64,000 nt of DNA from CBDFGN01 sp965247065 (GTDB lineage Bacteria; Bacteroidota; Bacteroidia; Cytophagales; Cyclobacteriaceae), in contig CBDFGN010000006.1 in the NCBI GenBank assembly GCA_965247065.1, positions 4,588,001 to 4,652,000 on the forward strand. The letters run 5' to 3'. This document shows positions 17,368 to 27,194 of the stretch, piece after piece. Position 1 is the first letter of the stretch. Each line of letters starts with the position of its first letter. The position numbers and the translations under genes are program-made. Under the pieces are notes generated by a model. That model had not been told where the DNA came from. It saw nothing but the letters and a program-made list of their open reading frames with translations, and did not search any database.

Positions 17368-19683
17368 ATGGCCAGAACCTCCCAGTTCGTTCAGGTAGGG
17401 AAAAGAAAACTTGAGCTTTCCAATTTAACCAAAGTACTATTCCCGGACGATGGCATAGTAAAAGCTGAAGTTGTGGAGTATTACCTCAAAATTGCTCCCA
17501 CCTTGCTAGGGTATATAAAGGGTCGACCCCTCACCCTGGTGCGATTTCCCGACGGCATTTACGGAGAAACATTTTATCAAAAAACCAGGCCCGATTGGGC
17601 TCCCGATTGGATTGACTCGATCAACCTTGGAGAAGACAAAAAAGCCTATATTATGGCCACGGAGCAGGCAGCGTTGGTTTGGCTGGCAAACCTGGCCTGT
17701 CTGGAATTACATCAAATCCATGCGCATAAGCCTGAGTTCGAAAAACCTGATTATATCGTATATGACCTCGACCCGCCGGAAAACTACCCTTTTGAAAAGG
17801 TGGTTGAAATTGCCTTTGATTTAAAGGATCATATCGAGGGCTTTGGCTATCAAACTTTCGCCAAAACCACCGGGGGAAAAGGAGTTCATATTGTAACCCC
17901 AATTCACAACAAGTGGGAATTTCATGTGGCCTTCCAGGCGGCAAGAGACATCGCCCAGCCCTTTGTGGATGAACGCGGCAAGACCACGACACTTCATATC
18001 AAAAAAGAATCACGCAAGGGCCGGGTATTAATTGATATCTATCGTAATCGGCCCTTCCAATCCATTATTTCGCCGTATAGTGTTCGGGGTCGCTCGAAAG
18101 CACCGGTGTCCATGCCGCTGAACTGGGAGGATTTGAGTCAGCTAAAGGACCCAAAAGAATTCACGATACACAATGCCGCCGACAAGGTTATCCACGAAGG
18201 AGATCCATGGGAAGGAATGGCGGCCTACGCGGTAGATCTTCATACCGATCAACGTGTGCCCTCCGAGATTCCTGATCCACCTCCTTCGAAACGCTACAAA
18301 TCCCCTGAAAAGCTGAAGGTTTATTCTAAGAAAAGAGATTTCGAGAAAACTCCTGAGCCTCAACCTCAGGTTGTGGCAGGAGAGGACAATGCCTTTGTGG
18401 TACATCGGCATCATGCCTCCCGCCTTCATTACGATCTTCGACTTGAAGATGGGGGTACATTGAAATCCTGGGCGGTGCCCCGGGGGTTGCCACCCCGTCC
18501 GGGAATCAAAAGATTAGCCGTTGCCACCGAGGACCACCCACTGAAATACTTAACGTTCGAAGGTACTATACCAAAAAGGGAATATGGAGGAGGTGATATG
18601 TGGATCTACGCTACGGGCAAATATGAGTACACCAAAAAGAAAAAAGATGGATTCTATTTTTACCTGCACAGTCCGGGGCTGAATGCCGAATATCGGATCT
18701 ATAATACGAAGGACAAGGAGTACCTACTGGAAAGAGTAGATCCGCCTCAGGTAGACTACCTGACGGAGGTCGTGGAATTTATGCTCTCTCAAAGCAGCCA
18801 GGAACCTCCGGAATCTTCCGACTTTGTGTTCGAGGTCAAATGGGACGGCATTCGCGCAATGATTTCAATTGAAGAGGGTGAAATGCGTATTCGCAGTCGC
18901 AATCAGCATGACATAACCCAAAAATTTCCCGAGTTGCTAATCCCCGAAAAGAGTTTCAGAGCAACCAATGGCGTCTTCGATGCCGAGATCGTTTGTCTTG
19001 ATGCGGAAGGCAGACCCAATTTCAAAAGGGTAATCAACCGGGTTCAGCAATCCACGGAAAGTGGCATAAAACGAATGGCGGCCAAATACCCGGTCCATTG
19101 CTACATCTTCGATTGCCTGTTTCTGGACGGAAGGGCAATCATTAACGAGCCTCTCTATCGAAGGAGAGAGTGGTTGGCAGATGTTGTGAAAAAGGAAACC
19201 CCATACCGGGTAAGCGATGTGGTGGAGGACGGAGCGGCTCTGTTTGAGGCCTCTAAACAGCTGGGTCTTGAAGGGATCATGGCCAAAGACAAAACGAGCC
19301 GCTATCATCCAGGCAAGAGATCACCCAGCTGGTTCAAGATCAAAGTCCGTCATACCGTGGACTGCCTGATATTAGGGTTCACCGAAGGCAGAGGCGATCG
19401 CTCTCCCTACTTCGGTGCTCTTCAAATTGGAGAAATTAAAGAAGATCACCTGATCTACCGGGGAAAAGTCGGATCAGGATTTGATACTCGCGGACTGAAG
19501 AAAATTCATCAGGAACTGAAAAAGCGTAAGCCCATCAAAAGACCAATCAAGGAAAAGCCCCTGGACGATGCCCAAACCACCTGGATCAAACCGGAATTAT
19601 ATTGCGAAATTCAATTCGCCTCCATTACTCCCAATAACACCTACCGGGAACCGGTATTTGTCAGGATGAGGCCGGATAAATGA
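17368..19683 (+). CDS. ligD: ATP-dependent DNA ligase LigD (Pol-PE-Lig order)
   Basis: I start at ATG 17368 (MARTSQFVQVGKRKLELSN), where homology to the polymerase domain begins; the frame is open 141 bases further up. The 771-residue protein has three parts. First is the primase-polymerase domain (about 1-290), with catalytic DLDPP at 133-137. Second is a phosphoesterase domain (about 340-450), with H348 in FVVHRHHASRLHYDLRLE and FEGTIPKREYGGGDM. Third is the ATP-dependent ligase (about 485-771), with nucleophile K491 in EVKWDGIRAM, then LEGIMAKDK and WFKIKV. It fills, trims and seals broken DNA ends in non-homologous end joining. The Ku gene follows 167 bases later. The Pol-PE-Lig order is that of mycobacterial LigD rather than the PE-Lig-Pol order of Pseudomonas. 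Confidence 0.94.
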   Translation: MARTSQFVQVGKRKLELSNLTKVLFPDDGIVKAEVVEYYLKIAPTLLGYIKGRPLTLVRFPDGIYGETFYQKTRPDWAPDWIDSINLGEDKKAYIMATEQAALVWLANLACLELHQIHAHKPEFEKPDYIVYDLDPPENYPFEKVVEIAFDLKDHIEGFGYQTFAKTTGGKGVHIVTPIHNKWEFHVAFQAARDIAQPFVDERGKTTTLHIKKESRKGRVLIDIYRNRPFQSIISPYSVRGRSKAPVSMPLNWEDLSQLKDPKEFTIHNAADKVIHEGDPWEGMAAYAVDLHTDQRVPSEIPDPPPSKRYKSPEKLKVYSKKRDFEKTPEPQPQVVAGEDNAFVVHRHHASRLHYDLRLEDGGTLKSWAVPRGLPPRPGIKRLAVATEDHPLKYLTFEGTIPKREYGGGDMWIYATGKYEYTKKKKDGFYFYLHSPGLNAEYRIYNTKDKEYLLERVDPPQVDYLTEVVEFMLSQSSQEPPESSDFVFEVKWDGIRAMISIEEGEMRIRSRNQHDITQKFPELLIPEKSFRATNGVFDAEIVCLDAEGRPNFKRVINRVQQSTESGIKRMAAKYPVHCYIFDCLFLDGRAIINEPLYRRREWLADVVKKETPYRVSDVVEDGAALFEASKQLGLEGIMAKDKTSRYHPGKRSPSWFKIKVRHTVDCLILGFTEGRGDRSPYFGALQIGEIKEDHLIYRGKVGSGFDTRGLKKIHQELKKRKPIKRPIKEKPLDDAQTTWIKPELYCEIQFASITPNNTYREPVFVRMRPDK

Positions 19684-19850
19684 AATCTTGATTTGTTGAG
19701 AGTGGTAGATTCCGGACCACTGGCGAAGAAGAATCAGCCAATTTAACACCTGGCCGTGGACCAAAACCACAAGACCAAAACCAAGACCGGTCTTCAAATA
19801 ATGCAATTCATTACAATTTTTCTTATTTTAGTAGAAATTCCTGCAAGTCA

Positions 19851-20702
19851 ATGAGGGCAATTTGGAAAGGACATATACGATTTTCTCTGGTGACTATACC
19901 GGTGAGAATCTATAACGCGATCGACACCGGGCATTCGGTTCGATTCAATCAACTGAACAAGGAAACCAAGAATCCCATTCGCTACGAGAAGATCGACAAG
20001 GGCACCGATAAGCCGGTGAAGGGGGAGGACATAGTAAAGGGTTACCAGTATGAACCAGGTCAATTTGTGATCGTGGAACCTGAAGACTTTGAAAAGGTAA
20101 AACTGAAAAGTACTAAAATAATAGAGATCGAAGGTTTTGTTGATAAGTCTGAAATTCCGGCTGCACTTTATGACACTCCCTATTTCGCTGGACCTGACGG
20201 TGACGTGGCTGCACAGGCTTATTCATTACTTTGCAAAACCCTGCAGGAGACCGGAAAATTGGGTGTAGGCAGAGTGGTTTTGCGGGATCGCGAGAATATT
20301 ATGCTCATGGCTCCCCAGGAAAAAGGCATCCTTTTGTATAAACTCAGGTACCCGGATGAACTTCGGGATATTAAGGAGGTTCCGGAGGTGCCCGAAGTCG
20401 AGGTGGACCCCGAGCAAATGAAGCTGGCGCATACCCTGGTAAAATCTATGAAGACCACATTGAAAAAGATCAAGCTAAAGGATCGCTACAACGGGGCGTT
20501 AAAGGAAATGATCAAGAACAAGATAGATGGTAAGGAAGTAGTCACTTATGTGGAGGAAGAAAAGCCAGTGGTGGACATAATGACGGCACTTAAAGCCAGC
20601 ATTGACCAGGCAAAGACTCAAAAGAAGCCGATGAAGAAAGCAACCGGATCGGCCAAGAAATTGGGGACAAAGCAAACCAAGACGCAGAAGCAAGCAGTCT
20701 GA
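19851..20702 (+). CDS. ku: Non-homologous end-joining protein Ku
   Basis: The 283-residue protein starts MRAIWKGHIRFSLVTIPVRI, the standard bacterial Ku opening. It continues with NPIRYEKIDKGTDKPVKGED, PEDFEKVKLKSTKIIEIEGF and DTPYFAGPD, and then a Lys-rich tail (KKPMKKATGSAKK). Bacterial Ku forms a homodimeric ring that slides onto DNA ends and recruits LigD. The basic tail is a common DNA-binding extension. Its location just after ligD on the same strand gives a complete two-protein NHEJ system. A TPR gene follows 75 bases later and may belong to the same transcript. Confidence 0.95.
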   Translation: MRAIWKGHIRFSLVTIPVRIYNAIDTGHSVRFNQLNKETKNPIRYEKIDKGTDKPVKGEDIVKGYQYEPGQFVIVEPEDFEKVKLKSTKIIEIEGFVDKSEIPAALYDTPYFAGPDGDVAAQAYSLLCKTLQETGKLGVGRVVLRDRENIMLMAPQEKGILLYKLRYPDELRDIKEVPEVPEVEVDPEQMKLAHTLVKSMKTTLKKIKLKDRYNGALKEMIKNKIDGKEVVTYVEEEKPVVDIMTALKASIDQAKTQKKPMKKATGSAKKLGTKQTKTQKQAV

Positions 20703-20777
20703 TAATATTAGATCACGGCCCCGGCCTTGGCGTACACCAAGATCGTTTGGGTCGGGGTATAACCAGAAGGAACCAAT

Positions 20778-21404
20778 TTGGGCAAAATAGTACATTTACC
20801 GGTTCAGCCCGCTCGAAAGTTTGGTCTTGAAAAGGTTAAGAAGAGAAGGCCTCAGAGGCTAAGATCGGTAGATAATCAGGCCCAGCTCAACATCTTTGAT
20901 CAAACCAATAACGACGCCGAAGCTAAAGTCATAAGCTTCTCAGCCAATCGATCGTTTTTTGAAGAGGCTTTGGTACTGGATGACGCTGACAACGAAAAGG
21001 CTAAGGGTCTGTACGAACAAGCCATACAAGTTGGTGACTGTGTTGCCGATGCATATTGTAATCTTGGAATCATAAAATCCAGCAATGGGAATAGCATTGG
21101 TGCCATAGATTGTTTCACCAAATCTTTGAAAGTTGATCCGCGACATTTCGAGGCTCACTACAATCTGGCAAACACCTATTCTGAAGTCGGCAATTACGGC
21201 TTGGCGCGCACTCATTATGAGATAGCGTCCGAAATCGAACCCACCTCCCCCAATGTCTTTTTTAATCTGGGTCTGGTTTGTGCCCTCAAAGAGGACCTGA
21301 GTGCAGCTATATCAAATCTTCGGCGATACCTGGAATTGATACCCGGTAAGGACCTTGAAGCCGAAGAACTTTTTCAGAGCCTCCAAAAACCGCCCAAATC
21401 CTAG
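20778..21404 (+). CDS. Tetratricopeptide-repeat protein downstream of ku
   Basis: The 208-residue protein has a basic N-terminal part (ARKFGLEKVKKRRPQRLR) of no recognised fold. Three TPR units follow between about residues 70 and 195 (for example VADAYCNLGIIKSSNGNSIG, HFEAHYNLANTYSEVGNYGL and SPNVFFNLGLVCALKEDLSA). TPRs mediate protein contacts; no enzyme motif is present. It follows ku by 75 bases in the same direction and its stop is 3 bases from the convergent hydrolase gene. It could be an accessory of the NHEJ operon, which I state only as inference. Confidence 0.8.
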   Translation: MGKIVHLPVQPARKFGLEKVKKRRPQRLRSVDNQAQLNIFDQTNNDAEAKVISFSANRSFFEEALVLDDADNEKAKGLYEQAIQVGDCVADAYCNLGIIKSSNGNSIGAIDCFTKSLKVDPRHFEAHYNLANTYSEVGNYGLARTHYEIASEIEPTSPNVFFNLGLVCALKEDLSAAISNLRRYLELIPGKDLEAEELFQSLQKPPKS

Positions 21405-21407
21405 GAC

Positions 21408-22082
21408 CTAAAGCACTCCATTAGCCCAGGCCACAATGCGATCCGCTATATCATTTTGTACATCCTCATGGCTCAATCCGCTATTTTTGGGAACTTTGAA
21501 GGAGTGATCAGCATGGTGAACAACTTCGAGAGTCGAAGAGCGACCGAGTTTATCCAGCACGGGCCGAAGATATTCCAAACTGGCTAATGAGTCATTGGTG
21601 CCTTGAAGAAACAGCATCGGAATACGGATCTGGTACAAATGATCCGCCCGATCGGCGGAAGGCTTCCCTGGTGCATGTAATGGAAATCCATAAAACACCA
21701 AACCTTGCACCATAGCTAGCGGCTCCTTGGACTGCGCCGTGGAAGTCATGCGGCCGCCAAAGGATTTTCCGCCAGCGAGCAAAGGCAATCCGGGAGCCAA
21801 ACCGGCGGCGGTCTCCACGGCAGATCGCACCGTCTTAGCCGCAATTGGAGGGGGATCGGGCCGTCTGCTTCCCCGTTCAATATACGGGAACTGATATCTG
21901 AAAGTGGCGATAGAACGATCGGACAAATACCGGGCGTATGCGGCCATCGCCGGATGTCTCATCCCAGCGCCAGCACCATGAGCAAGAACCAAAAGCCATT
22001 TAGCGCTGGCAGGTTTGACCAAAAGACCGGAAACCTCTCCGGAAGAGTTTGTGGCTTGAAATCTAACTTCTTGCCCTTCCAT
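21408..22082 (-). CDS. Alpha/beta-hydrolase family protein (dienelactone hydrolase / TEX30-like)
   Basis: The 224-residue protein shows LVLAHGAGAGMRHP (oxyanion-hole region), AGGKSFGGRM with the nucleophile elbow GxSxG in the form GGKSFGG, and LFLQGTNDSLASLE carrying the acid Asp. The final His lies in VVHHADHSFKVPK. It is cytoplasmic, without a signal peptide. This matches the small KANL3/TEX30-like hydrolases of unknown substrate common in bacteria. It starts 15 bases after the stop of the SLC45-like transporter gene on the same strand, so it is probably the last gene of the GH31-transporter operon. An esterase role is inferred. Confidence 0.82.
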   Translation of the reverse strand: MEGQEVRFQATNSSGEVSGLLVKPASAKWLLVLAHGAGAGMRHPAMAAYARYLSDRSIATFRYQFPYIERGSRRPDPPPIAAKTVRSAVETAAGLAPGLPLLAGGKSFGGRMTSTAQSKEPLAMVQGLVFYGFPLHAPGKPSADRADHLYQIRIPMLFLQGTNDSLASLEYLRPVLDKLGRSSTLEVVHHADHSFKVPKNSGLSHEDVQNDIADRIVAWANGVL

Positions 22083-22097
22083 TAGTCTGCGTCATTG

Positions 22098-23444
22098 TCA
22101 ATCATCATCCTGGACAAAAACCACAAAACCGGCTGCCAAAAGCAATGATATTCCGGCAATGACCAAAGAATAAATGGCCTGTCCACCAAATATATATTTA
22201 ATCATTGGGCCTCCGAATATTCCATTTATGATCTGGGGGATCACTATGAAGAAATTGAAGATGCCCATATAGATCCCCATTTTCCCCGAGGGAATGGAAC
22301 CGGCCAGAATTGCATAAGGCATGGCCAATATACTGGCCCATGCAATGCCTACCCCAATCATAGAAAGGATCAAAAAATCCGGATCCTTTATGAAATATAA
22401 AGACAACATGCCGGCTGCGCCGCAAATCAATGAAATGGAATGGGTCCACTTCCGACTTGTCAGACGGGCTAGTGTAGGTAAGAGAAGGGCAAAAATAGTG
22501 GCTACTCCGTTGTAAACGCTAAACATGACTCCCACCCAGTTGCCTGCATCCTGGTAATCCATGGAGCTAGTATCTTCTAGCGGAACCGCATAAACGTGTT
22601 GGGCTACAGCCGGGGTTGTAAATACCCACATGGAGAACAAAGCAAACCAGGAAAAAAATTGCACCAGCCCCAGTTGTTTCATGGTCTTTGGCATGGCCGC
22701 GAAATCCTTGAATATGTTGAGAAGTCCGGAGGATTCTTCCTCCTGATGTTTGCCGTGGAACCTTTCGTATTCATCAGGAGGATACTCCCTGGTTCGGGTT
22801 ACGGTCCAGACGATGGAGCTGATGTAGACAATGGCCCCGAAATAGAACGAGAATATCACGTTATCGGGCACTTCACCGACCGCTGCCTCTTTGGATATTC
22901 CAATCCATTCGGCGAGCACGTAGGGCAAAAACGAGCCCACCACCGCACCCAAGCCAATCAAAAAAGTCTGTATTGAAAACCCCAGGGTTCGCTGATCGGA
23001 CGGAAGCATGTCCGCCACCAGGGCTCTAAAAGGCTCCATAGAAATATTAATCGAGGCATCCATGATCATCAGAATGCCGGCTCCGACAAACATTGGAGGG
23101 ATAAAGGCGGCCAATACGGAAGAATTAGGCATAAAGGCCAATGCCAGGGAGGCAAAAACGGCCCCAAATAGAAAATACGGACGCCTTCTTCCCAGGCGGT
23201 TCCAGGTTCGATCACTGTAGTGACCCACAATCGGCTGAACAATGAGACCGGTGATCGGGGCGGCCAACCAAAACCACGACAAGTGCTCAACATCCGCTCC
23301 GAAGTTCTGAAGGATTCGACTGGCGTTTGCATTCTGAAGGGCAAAACCAAATTGGATTCCCAGAAAACCAAAGCTCATATTCCATATCTGCCAGAAGCTT
23401 AGTTTCGGCATGGAGACTGCTGAGGCGGAGGGTTTGGCCTCCAC
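22098..23444 (-). CDS. MFS sugar transporter, SLC45/maltose-sucrose type
   Basis: The 448-residue protein has about twelve transmembrane segments. SFGFLGIQFGFALQNANASR and VGHYSDRTWNRLGRRRPYF are hallmarks of the SLC45 / plant-sucrose-transporter-like branch, which also contains bacterial maltose carriers such as MalY. These move disaccharides with H+. The next upstream gene on the same strand is a GH31 alpha-glucosidase, 248 bases away, and this supports a maltose or other alpha-glucoside substrate. A hydrolase gene follows 15 bases after the stop. Start ATG at 23444 gives a short cytoplasmic N-terminus before the first helix. Confidence 0.88.
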   Translation of the reverse strand: MEAKPSASAVSMPKLSFWQIWNMSFGFLGIQFGFALQNANASRILQNFGADVEHLSWFWLAAPITGLIVQPIVGHYSDRTWNRLGRRRPYFLFGAVFASLALAFMPNSSVLAAFIPPMFVGAGILMIMDASINISMEPFRALVADMLPSDQRTLGFSIQTFLIGLGAVVGSFLPYVLAEWIGISKEAAVGEVPDNVIFSFYFGAIVYISSIVWTVTRTREYPPDEYERFHGKHQEEESSGLLNIFKDFAAMPKTMKQLGLVQFFSWFALFSMWVFTTPAVAQHVYAVPLEDTSSMDYQDAGNWVGVMFSVYNGVATIFALLLPTLARLTSRKWTHSISLICGAAGMLSLYFIKDPDFLILSMIGVGIAWASILAMPYAILAGSIPSGKMGIYMGIFNFFIVIPQIINGIFGGPMIKYIFGGQAIYSLVIAGISLLLAAGFVVFVQDDD

Positions 23445-23692
23445 ACGATCTGGTTGGTTCGGGGGTTCATCGGATATTGGACCCTCAATTAATGAAAATA
23501 TTTGGGAATTGTCTAAAGGCCTCGGGTTACCAGGAGTTTAATGCTCTTGTCCACAGGAAATTTCCGTACCCAATTTTTATTCCTGAATGATTCTATGTCT
23601 ACTACTAGTAAGTATAACTCACAGATAATCACACACTTCTAGCCAGTACCATTTTGTTCAAGATTGACATGCGAATTGACCCCAAGCATGCC

Positions 23693-26092
23693 TCACCACT
23701 TTACAATTACTTGCTCCGGTATGTTGCCGAAGACTAAGGTTTGGACCATCTGAGATTCTCCAGGAGGCTGTTCTTTGCCTGGCTCGAATCGGGTAAGGGG
23801 AGCCATAAATGCTATCTCTTCAGCCAACAGCGGGTGGTGAACAAAGTTGACTGTAGCCTCTTCCAGATCAGAAAAGCCATGAAACAGTAGCTTAATTTGC
23901 TTGAATTTGGAAACGTAGGAACCCTCCACTGCTGATATAATCATCTCATTAAGAGTGCTCTGGTACTGGATATACCTTTTGTAATATTCTCCTTTTTCGT
24001 AACCAAGGGTCGCCCCGTCGTCCTCATAATAGGCAAAAGAACTTTCATGTCCACCCTGGTATACATGAATTTGGAGTATTGGTTCCGGATCCTCGCTGAG
24101 TGAATGTATCTGGGATTGCATCGGAATAACACTGCCTTCTTTAACAAGTACTGGCAACCGATCCAATGGGCAATCAACATACACGACATCCACTTCACTG
24201 GTCACTCTTTGTCCTGAGTAGAAATCATACCAACCTTCTTCCGGGAGGAAGACTTTGGTGATTTCCTTCGAGCTCTCAGCAGGTGCTACGAGCAACCATG
24301 GTCCGAATAAATACTGGTTTTGGAACTGAGGGTCAAAGACCTTAGGTGAGTGGGAATAGTCAATGGCAAGAGAACGGTTGATAGGAATCCCGGTTTGACT
24401 GGCTTCATGGAAAAGCGAATAGATGTAAGGCATCAAACGATACCTAAGTTTTATATAATTCCTGGAGATTTCTTCAATCTCCTCCCCGAAAACCCAAGGC
24501 TCTGAGCTGCGCGTATTGACCAAAGCGTGGCCCCGAAAAAATGGAGAAAATGCTCCTACTGAAATCCAACGAGCAAACAACTCCGGAGTGGCATCTTCAG
24601 CAAAGCCACCAGTGTCGTATCCACAGAACGGTATCCCGGTAAGCCCCAGACTATTGACAATCCTCACTCCCAATAGCATATTTTCATCAGACGCAACATT
24701 GTCTCCGGTCCAGAGAGCTGAGTAGCGCTGGATTCCGCAGTAGGCCGACCGGGTTAGATTAAATACTCTTTTGTTCTTCAAGAGCCTCCGGGCGCCCTCG
24801 AAAGTGCTGCGGGCCATCAAAAGGCCATATACATTTCGACCCTTTTTCGTACTGCCTCCTTTTCCCTCATAGTCAAATTGAATCAATTCGGGCATGAACT
24901 GACCCCATGTGGCTATTTCATTCATATCGTTCCAAAATCCTTCTATTCCCATTTCCGTCATTTCCTTGAAATTTCTGCCCCACCACTCTCGGGTTTCAGG
25001 TTTTGTGAAATCAGGAAAATGGCAAAGCCCAAGCCAGACTTCGGCACTGTAGAAAGTACCATCCGGGTATTTCAGAAAAACCTCCTTCTGCACCCCTTCA
25101 GCATAGGGTTCATAGTCCTCCTCAATTTTAACACCCGGATCCAGAATAACGACTACTTTAAAACCCATGGCGTTAAGATAAGCCACCAATTCATCAGGAG
25201 AGCCAAATACCTTTTGGTCCCAGGTGAACACTTTGTACTCATCCATGTAATGGATATCGAGGACAATGACGTCCGCCGGGATTTCTTTTTCCCTAAAAGT
25301 CCGGGCGATGCGTTTTACCTCAACGTCCGATAGATAGCTGTATCGACATTGCTGATACCCCAAACTCCAAATCGGAGGAATGGGTGATGTGCCGGTCAAA
25401 AGGGAGTACCGCTTTAAGATCTCAGGAACGGAAATCCCAAAAAGGAAGTAGTAATCCAAATCTCCGTCTTCAGCCATAAAAGAGCTGAAGCGATCGTTGG
25501 AAGCTCCGAAATTAAAGTGTGACTTATGGGTGTTATCAAAAAAGATACCGTAGCAGAGGCCATTATGGATGCCGATGTAAAAGGGAGTTGAACTGTATAG
25601 CGGGTCACGCTCTTTGTTGTAGGCAAAGCTGTCGGTATTCCAGTTAAGGTACCCGTAGCCTCTTCGGTCCAAGTCTCCGGTTTTTTCACCAAGCCCGAGG
25701 AACCTCTCGCCGTCCTGAAGTTTCTTGTAATTGGTGACCTCCGTATTGATCCATGAGATACCGAATTGAGGGTCGTCCTCGTTGATAACCCGCCCCTCCC
25801 GGTCCTGAAAAGTGATACCAAGTAGATTTCGTTGTAGGATAACTTGGACAGCCTCGGTAGAAAGGAGCACCTTGTCGCGCTTATCAACCAGGTTAAAGTC
25901 CGAAATCGACGGTTCAGCTATCACGGCATATGAAAAATCTTCGAATGATGCAGCCCGAGTAACCTGAACCCGTATGATTCCGGCTTCGAAAATCGAGATT
26001 CTAATCTGAGCGTTAGAACATCTTCCTTCCAACCCAAATTGAGTCCGCTCAAATTCATCCAAACTACCAATCCTAGTCCAGGAAACGGTCAA
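23693..26092 (-). CDS. GH31 alpha-glucosidase
   Basis: The 799-residue enzyme has the GH31 architecture. An N-terminal beta domain (about 1-240) precedes the catalytic barrel, which begins PPIWSLGYQQCRYSY. The nucleophile Asp is in GFWNDMNEIA and the acid/base Asp in LWTGDNVASDENM. A C-terminal beta domain follows with the usual YDFYSGQ and VPVLV-like elements (LPVLVKEGSVIPM). No signal peptide is visible, so it is probably cytoplasmic and acts on imported alpha-glucosides. The gene stands upstream of the SLC45-like transporter on the same strand, forming a transport and hydrolysis unit. It is of normal family length. Confidence 0.94.
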   Translation of the reverse strand: MTVSWTRIGSLDEFERTQFGLEGRCSNAQIRISIFEAGIIRVQVTRAASFEDFSYAVIAEPSISDFNLVDKRDKVLLSTEAVQVILQRNLLGITFQDREGRVINEDDPQFGISWINTEVTNYKKLQDGERFLGLGEKTGDLDRRGYGYLNWNTDSFAYNKERDPLYSSTPFYIGIHNGLCYGIFFDNTHKSHFNFGASNDRFSSFMAEDGDLDYYFLFGISVPEILKRYSLLTGTSPIPPIWSLGYQQCRYSYLSDVEVKRIARTFREKEIPADVIVLDIHYMDEYKVFTWDQKVFGSPDELVAYLNAMGFKVVVILDPGVKIEEDYEPYAEGVQKEVFLKYPDGTFYSAEVWLGLCHFPDFTKPETREWWGRNFKEMTEMGIEGFWNDMNEIATWGQFMPELIQFDYEGKGGSTKKGRNVYGLLMARSTFEGARRLLKNKRVFNLTRSAYCGIQRYSALWTGDNVASDENMLLGVRIVNSLGLTGIPFCGYDTGGFAEDATPELFARWISVGAFSPFFRGHALVNTRSSEPWVFGEEIEEISRNYIKLRYRLMPYIYSLFHEASQTGIPINRSLAIDYSHSPKVFDPQFQNQYLFGPWLLVAPAESSKEITKVFLPEEGWYDFYSGQRVTSEVDVVYVDCPLDRLPVLVKEGSVIPMQSQIHSLSEDPEPILQIHVYQGGHESSFAYYEDDGATLGYEKGEYYKRYIQYQSTLNEMIISAVEGSYVSKFKQIKLLFHGFSDLEEATVNFVHHPLLAEEIAFMAPLTRFEPGKEQPPGESQMVQTLVFGNIPEQVIVKW

Positions 26093-26393
26093 CGATCAAT
26101 TATTTAATTAATAGAAAGGTGGACAATTAATAAACTGGAACAACAGGAAACAAATAAGCGCGCTTGCATAACACATGAATTCAAGGACCGTTATCGCAGC
26201 AAACCTCCTATTGGTCAATGCCCTTTTGGAGAAAAGGACCACATCCAAACAGGAATTCACTAATATTGAGAGAATAACCCCAAGTGGTTTCTAAATTGGT
26301 TGAAGAATATTTGGTCAAACCAACACGGACTAATAATTAAAAGAAATTTCCAAGGCTTGGTCCGCCTACCTAAAATCAAAAAAAAATAAAATC
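26093..26393. other. Divergent intergenic region before the glp operon
   Basis: 301 bases between the GH31 gene (minus) and glpF (plus). No gene seen. The last 20 bases before glpF are A-rich (AAAAAAAAATAAAA), typical of Bacteroidota translation starts without a Shine-Dalgarno sequence. Promoters for both directions must lie here, but I cannot place them with confidence. Confidence 0.5.
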
Positions 26394-27188
26394 ATGTCAG
26401 AGTATCTAGGAGAATTTATCGGAACGGCAATTTTAGTCATCATGGGCAACGGTGTAGTGGCGGGAGTTTTATTGAAACAAAGTAAGGCTGAAAACTCGGG
26501 TTGGTTAGTAATCACAGCTGCCTGGGGGATGGGGGTCGCCCTCGGCATTTTGGCCGTAGGACGAATTAGCGGAGCCCACATTAACCCGGCCGTGACTATT
26601 GGATTGGCCACGGTGGGTGAATTTCCATGGACTAAGGTACCAGGATATGTAATTGCCCAAATGGTGGGTGGAATAGCAGGGGCCTCAATCGTTTGGCTCC
26701 ATTATCTGCCCCACTGGTCTCTAACTGAAAATCAGGATCTGAAGCTCGCCACATTTTGCACCGGGCCGGCCGTACGTAACCCGTGGACCAATCTGGTTAG
26801 TGAAATAATTGGTACGTTCATATTGGTTGGCGGCATTCTGTTTGTTGGAGCCAACAATTTTACCAATGGGTTCAATCCACTGGTGATTGGGGGTCTGGTT
26901 ACCGCCATCGGCCTTTCGCTAGGAGGTACAACCGGGTTCGCTATTAACCCCGCCCGGGATCTCGGCCCGAGGATAGCTCACTTCTTATTACCGGTAAAAG
27001 GTAAAGGTGGATCAGATTGGTCTTATTCCTGGATTCCTGTGGTGGGACCGGTTATTGGTGGCTCACTTGGTGCGGCGGTCTATTTTGCTGTGTTTATGGG
27101 AGAATTAACAACCTATTTCTGGCCCCTGGTCCTCATTAGCCTGGTGGTAGCCGGAATATCAGTTTACAAGATTCAAAAAGATGACTGA
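26394..27188 (+). CDS. glpF: Glycerol facilitator, aquaporin family
   Basis: The 264-residue protein has six membrane helices and the two NPA loops, HINPAVTIG and AINPARDLGPR. The Asp after the second NPAR is typical of glycerol facilitators rather than water channels. It would let glycerol diffuse through the inner membrane. It is the first gene of a tight glpF-glpK-glpD operon, with 6 bases to glpK. Uptake followed by phosphorylation traps glycerol in the cell. Length and motifs are standard. Confidence 0.95.
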   Translation: MSEYLGEFIGTAILVIMGNGVVAGVLLKQSKAENSGWLVITAAWGMGVALGILAVGRISGAHINPAVTIGLATVGEFPWTKVPGYVIAQMVGGIAGASIVWLHYLPHWSLTENQDLKLATFCTGPAVRNPWTNLVSEIIGTFILVGGILFVGANNFTNGFNPLVIGGLVTAIGLSLGGTTGFAINPARDLGPRIAHFLLPVKGKGGSDWSYSWIPVVGPVIGGSLGAAVYFAVFMGELTTYFWPLVLISLVVAGISVYKIQKDD

Positions 27189-27194
27189 TTCTTA

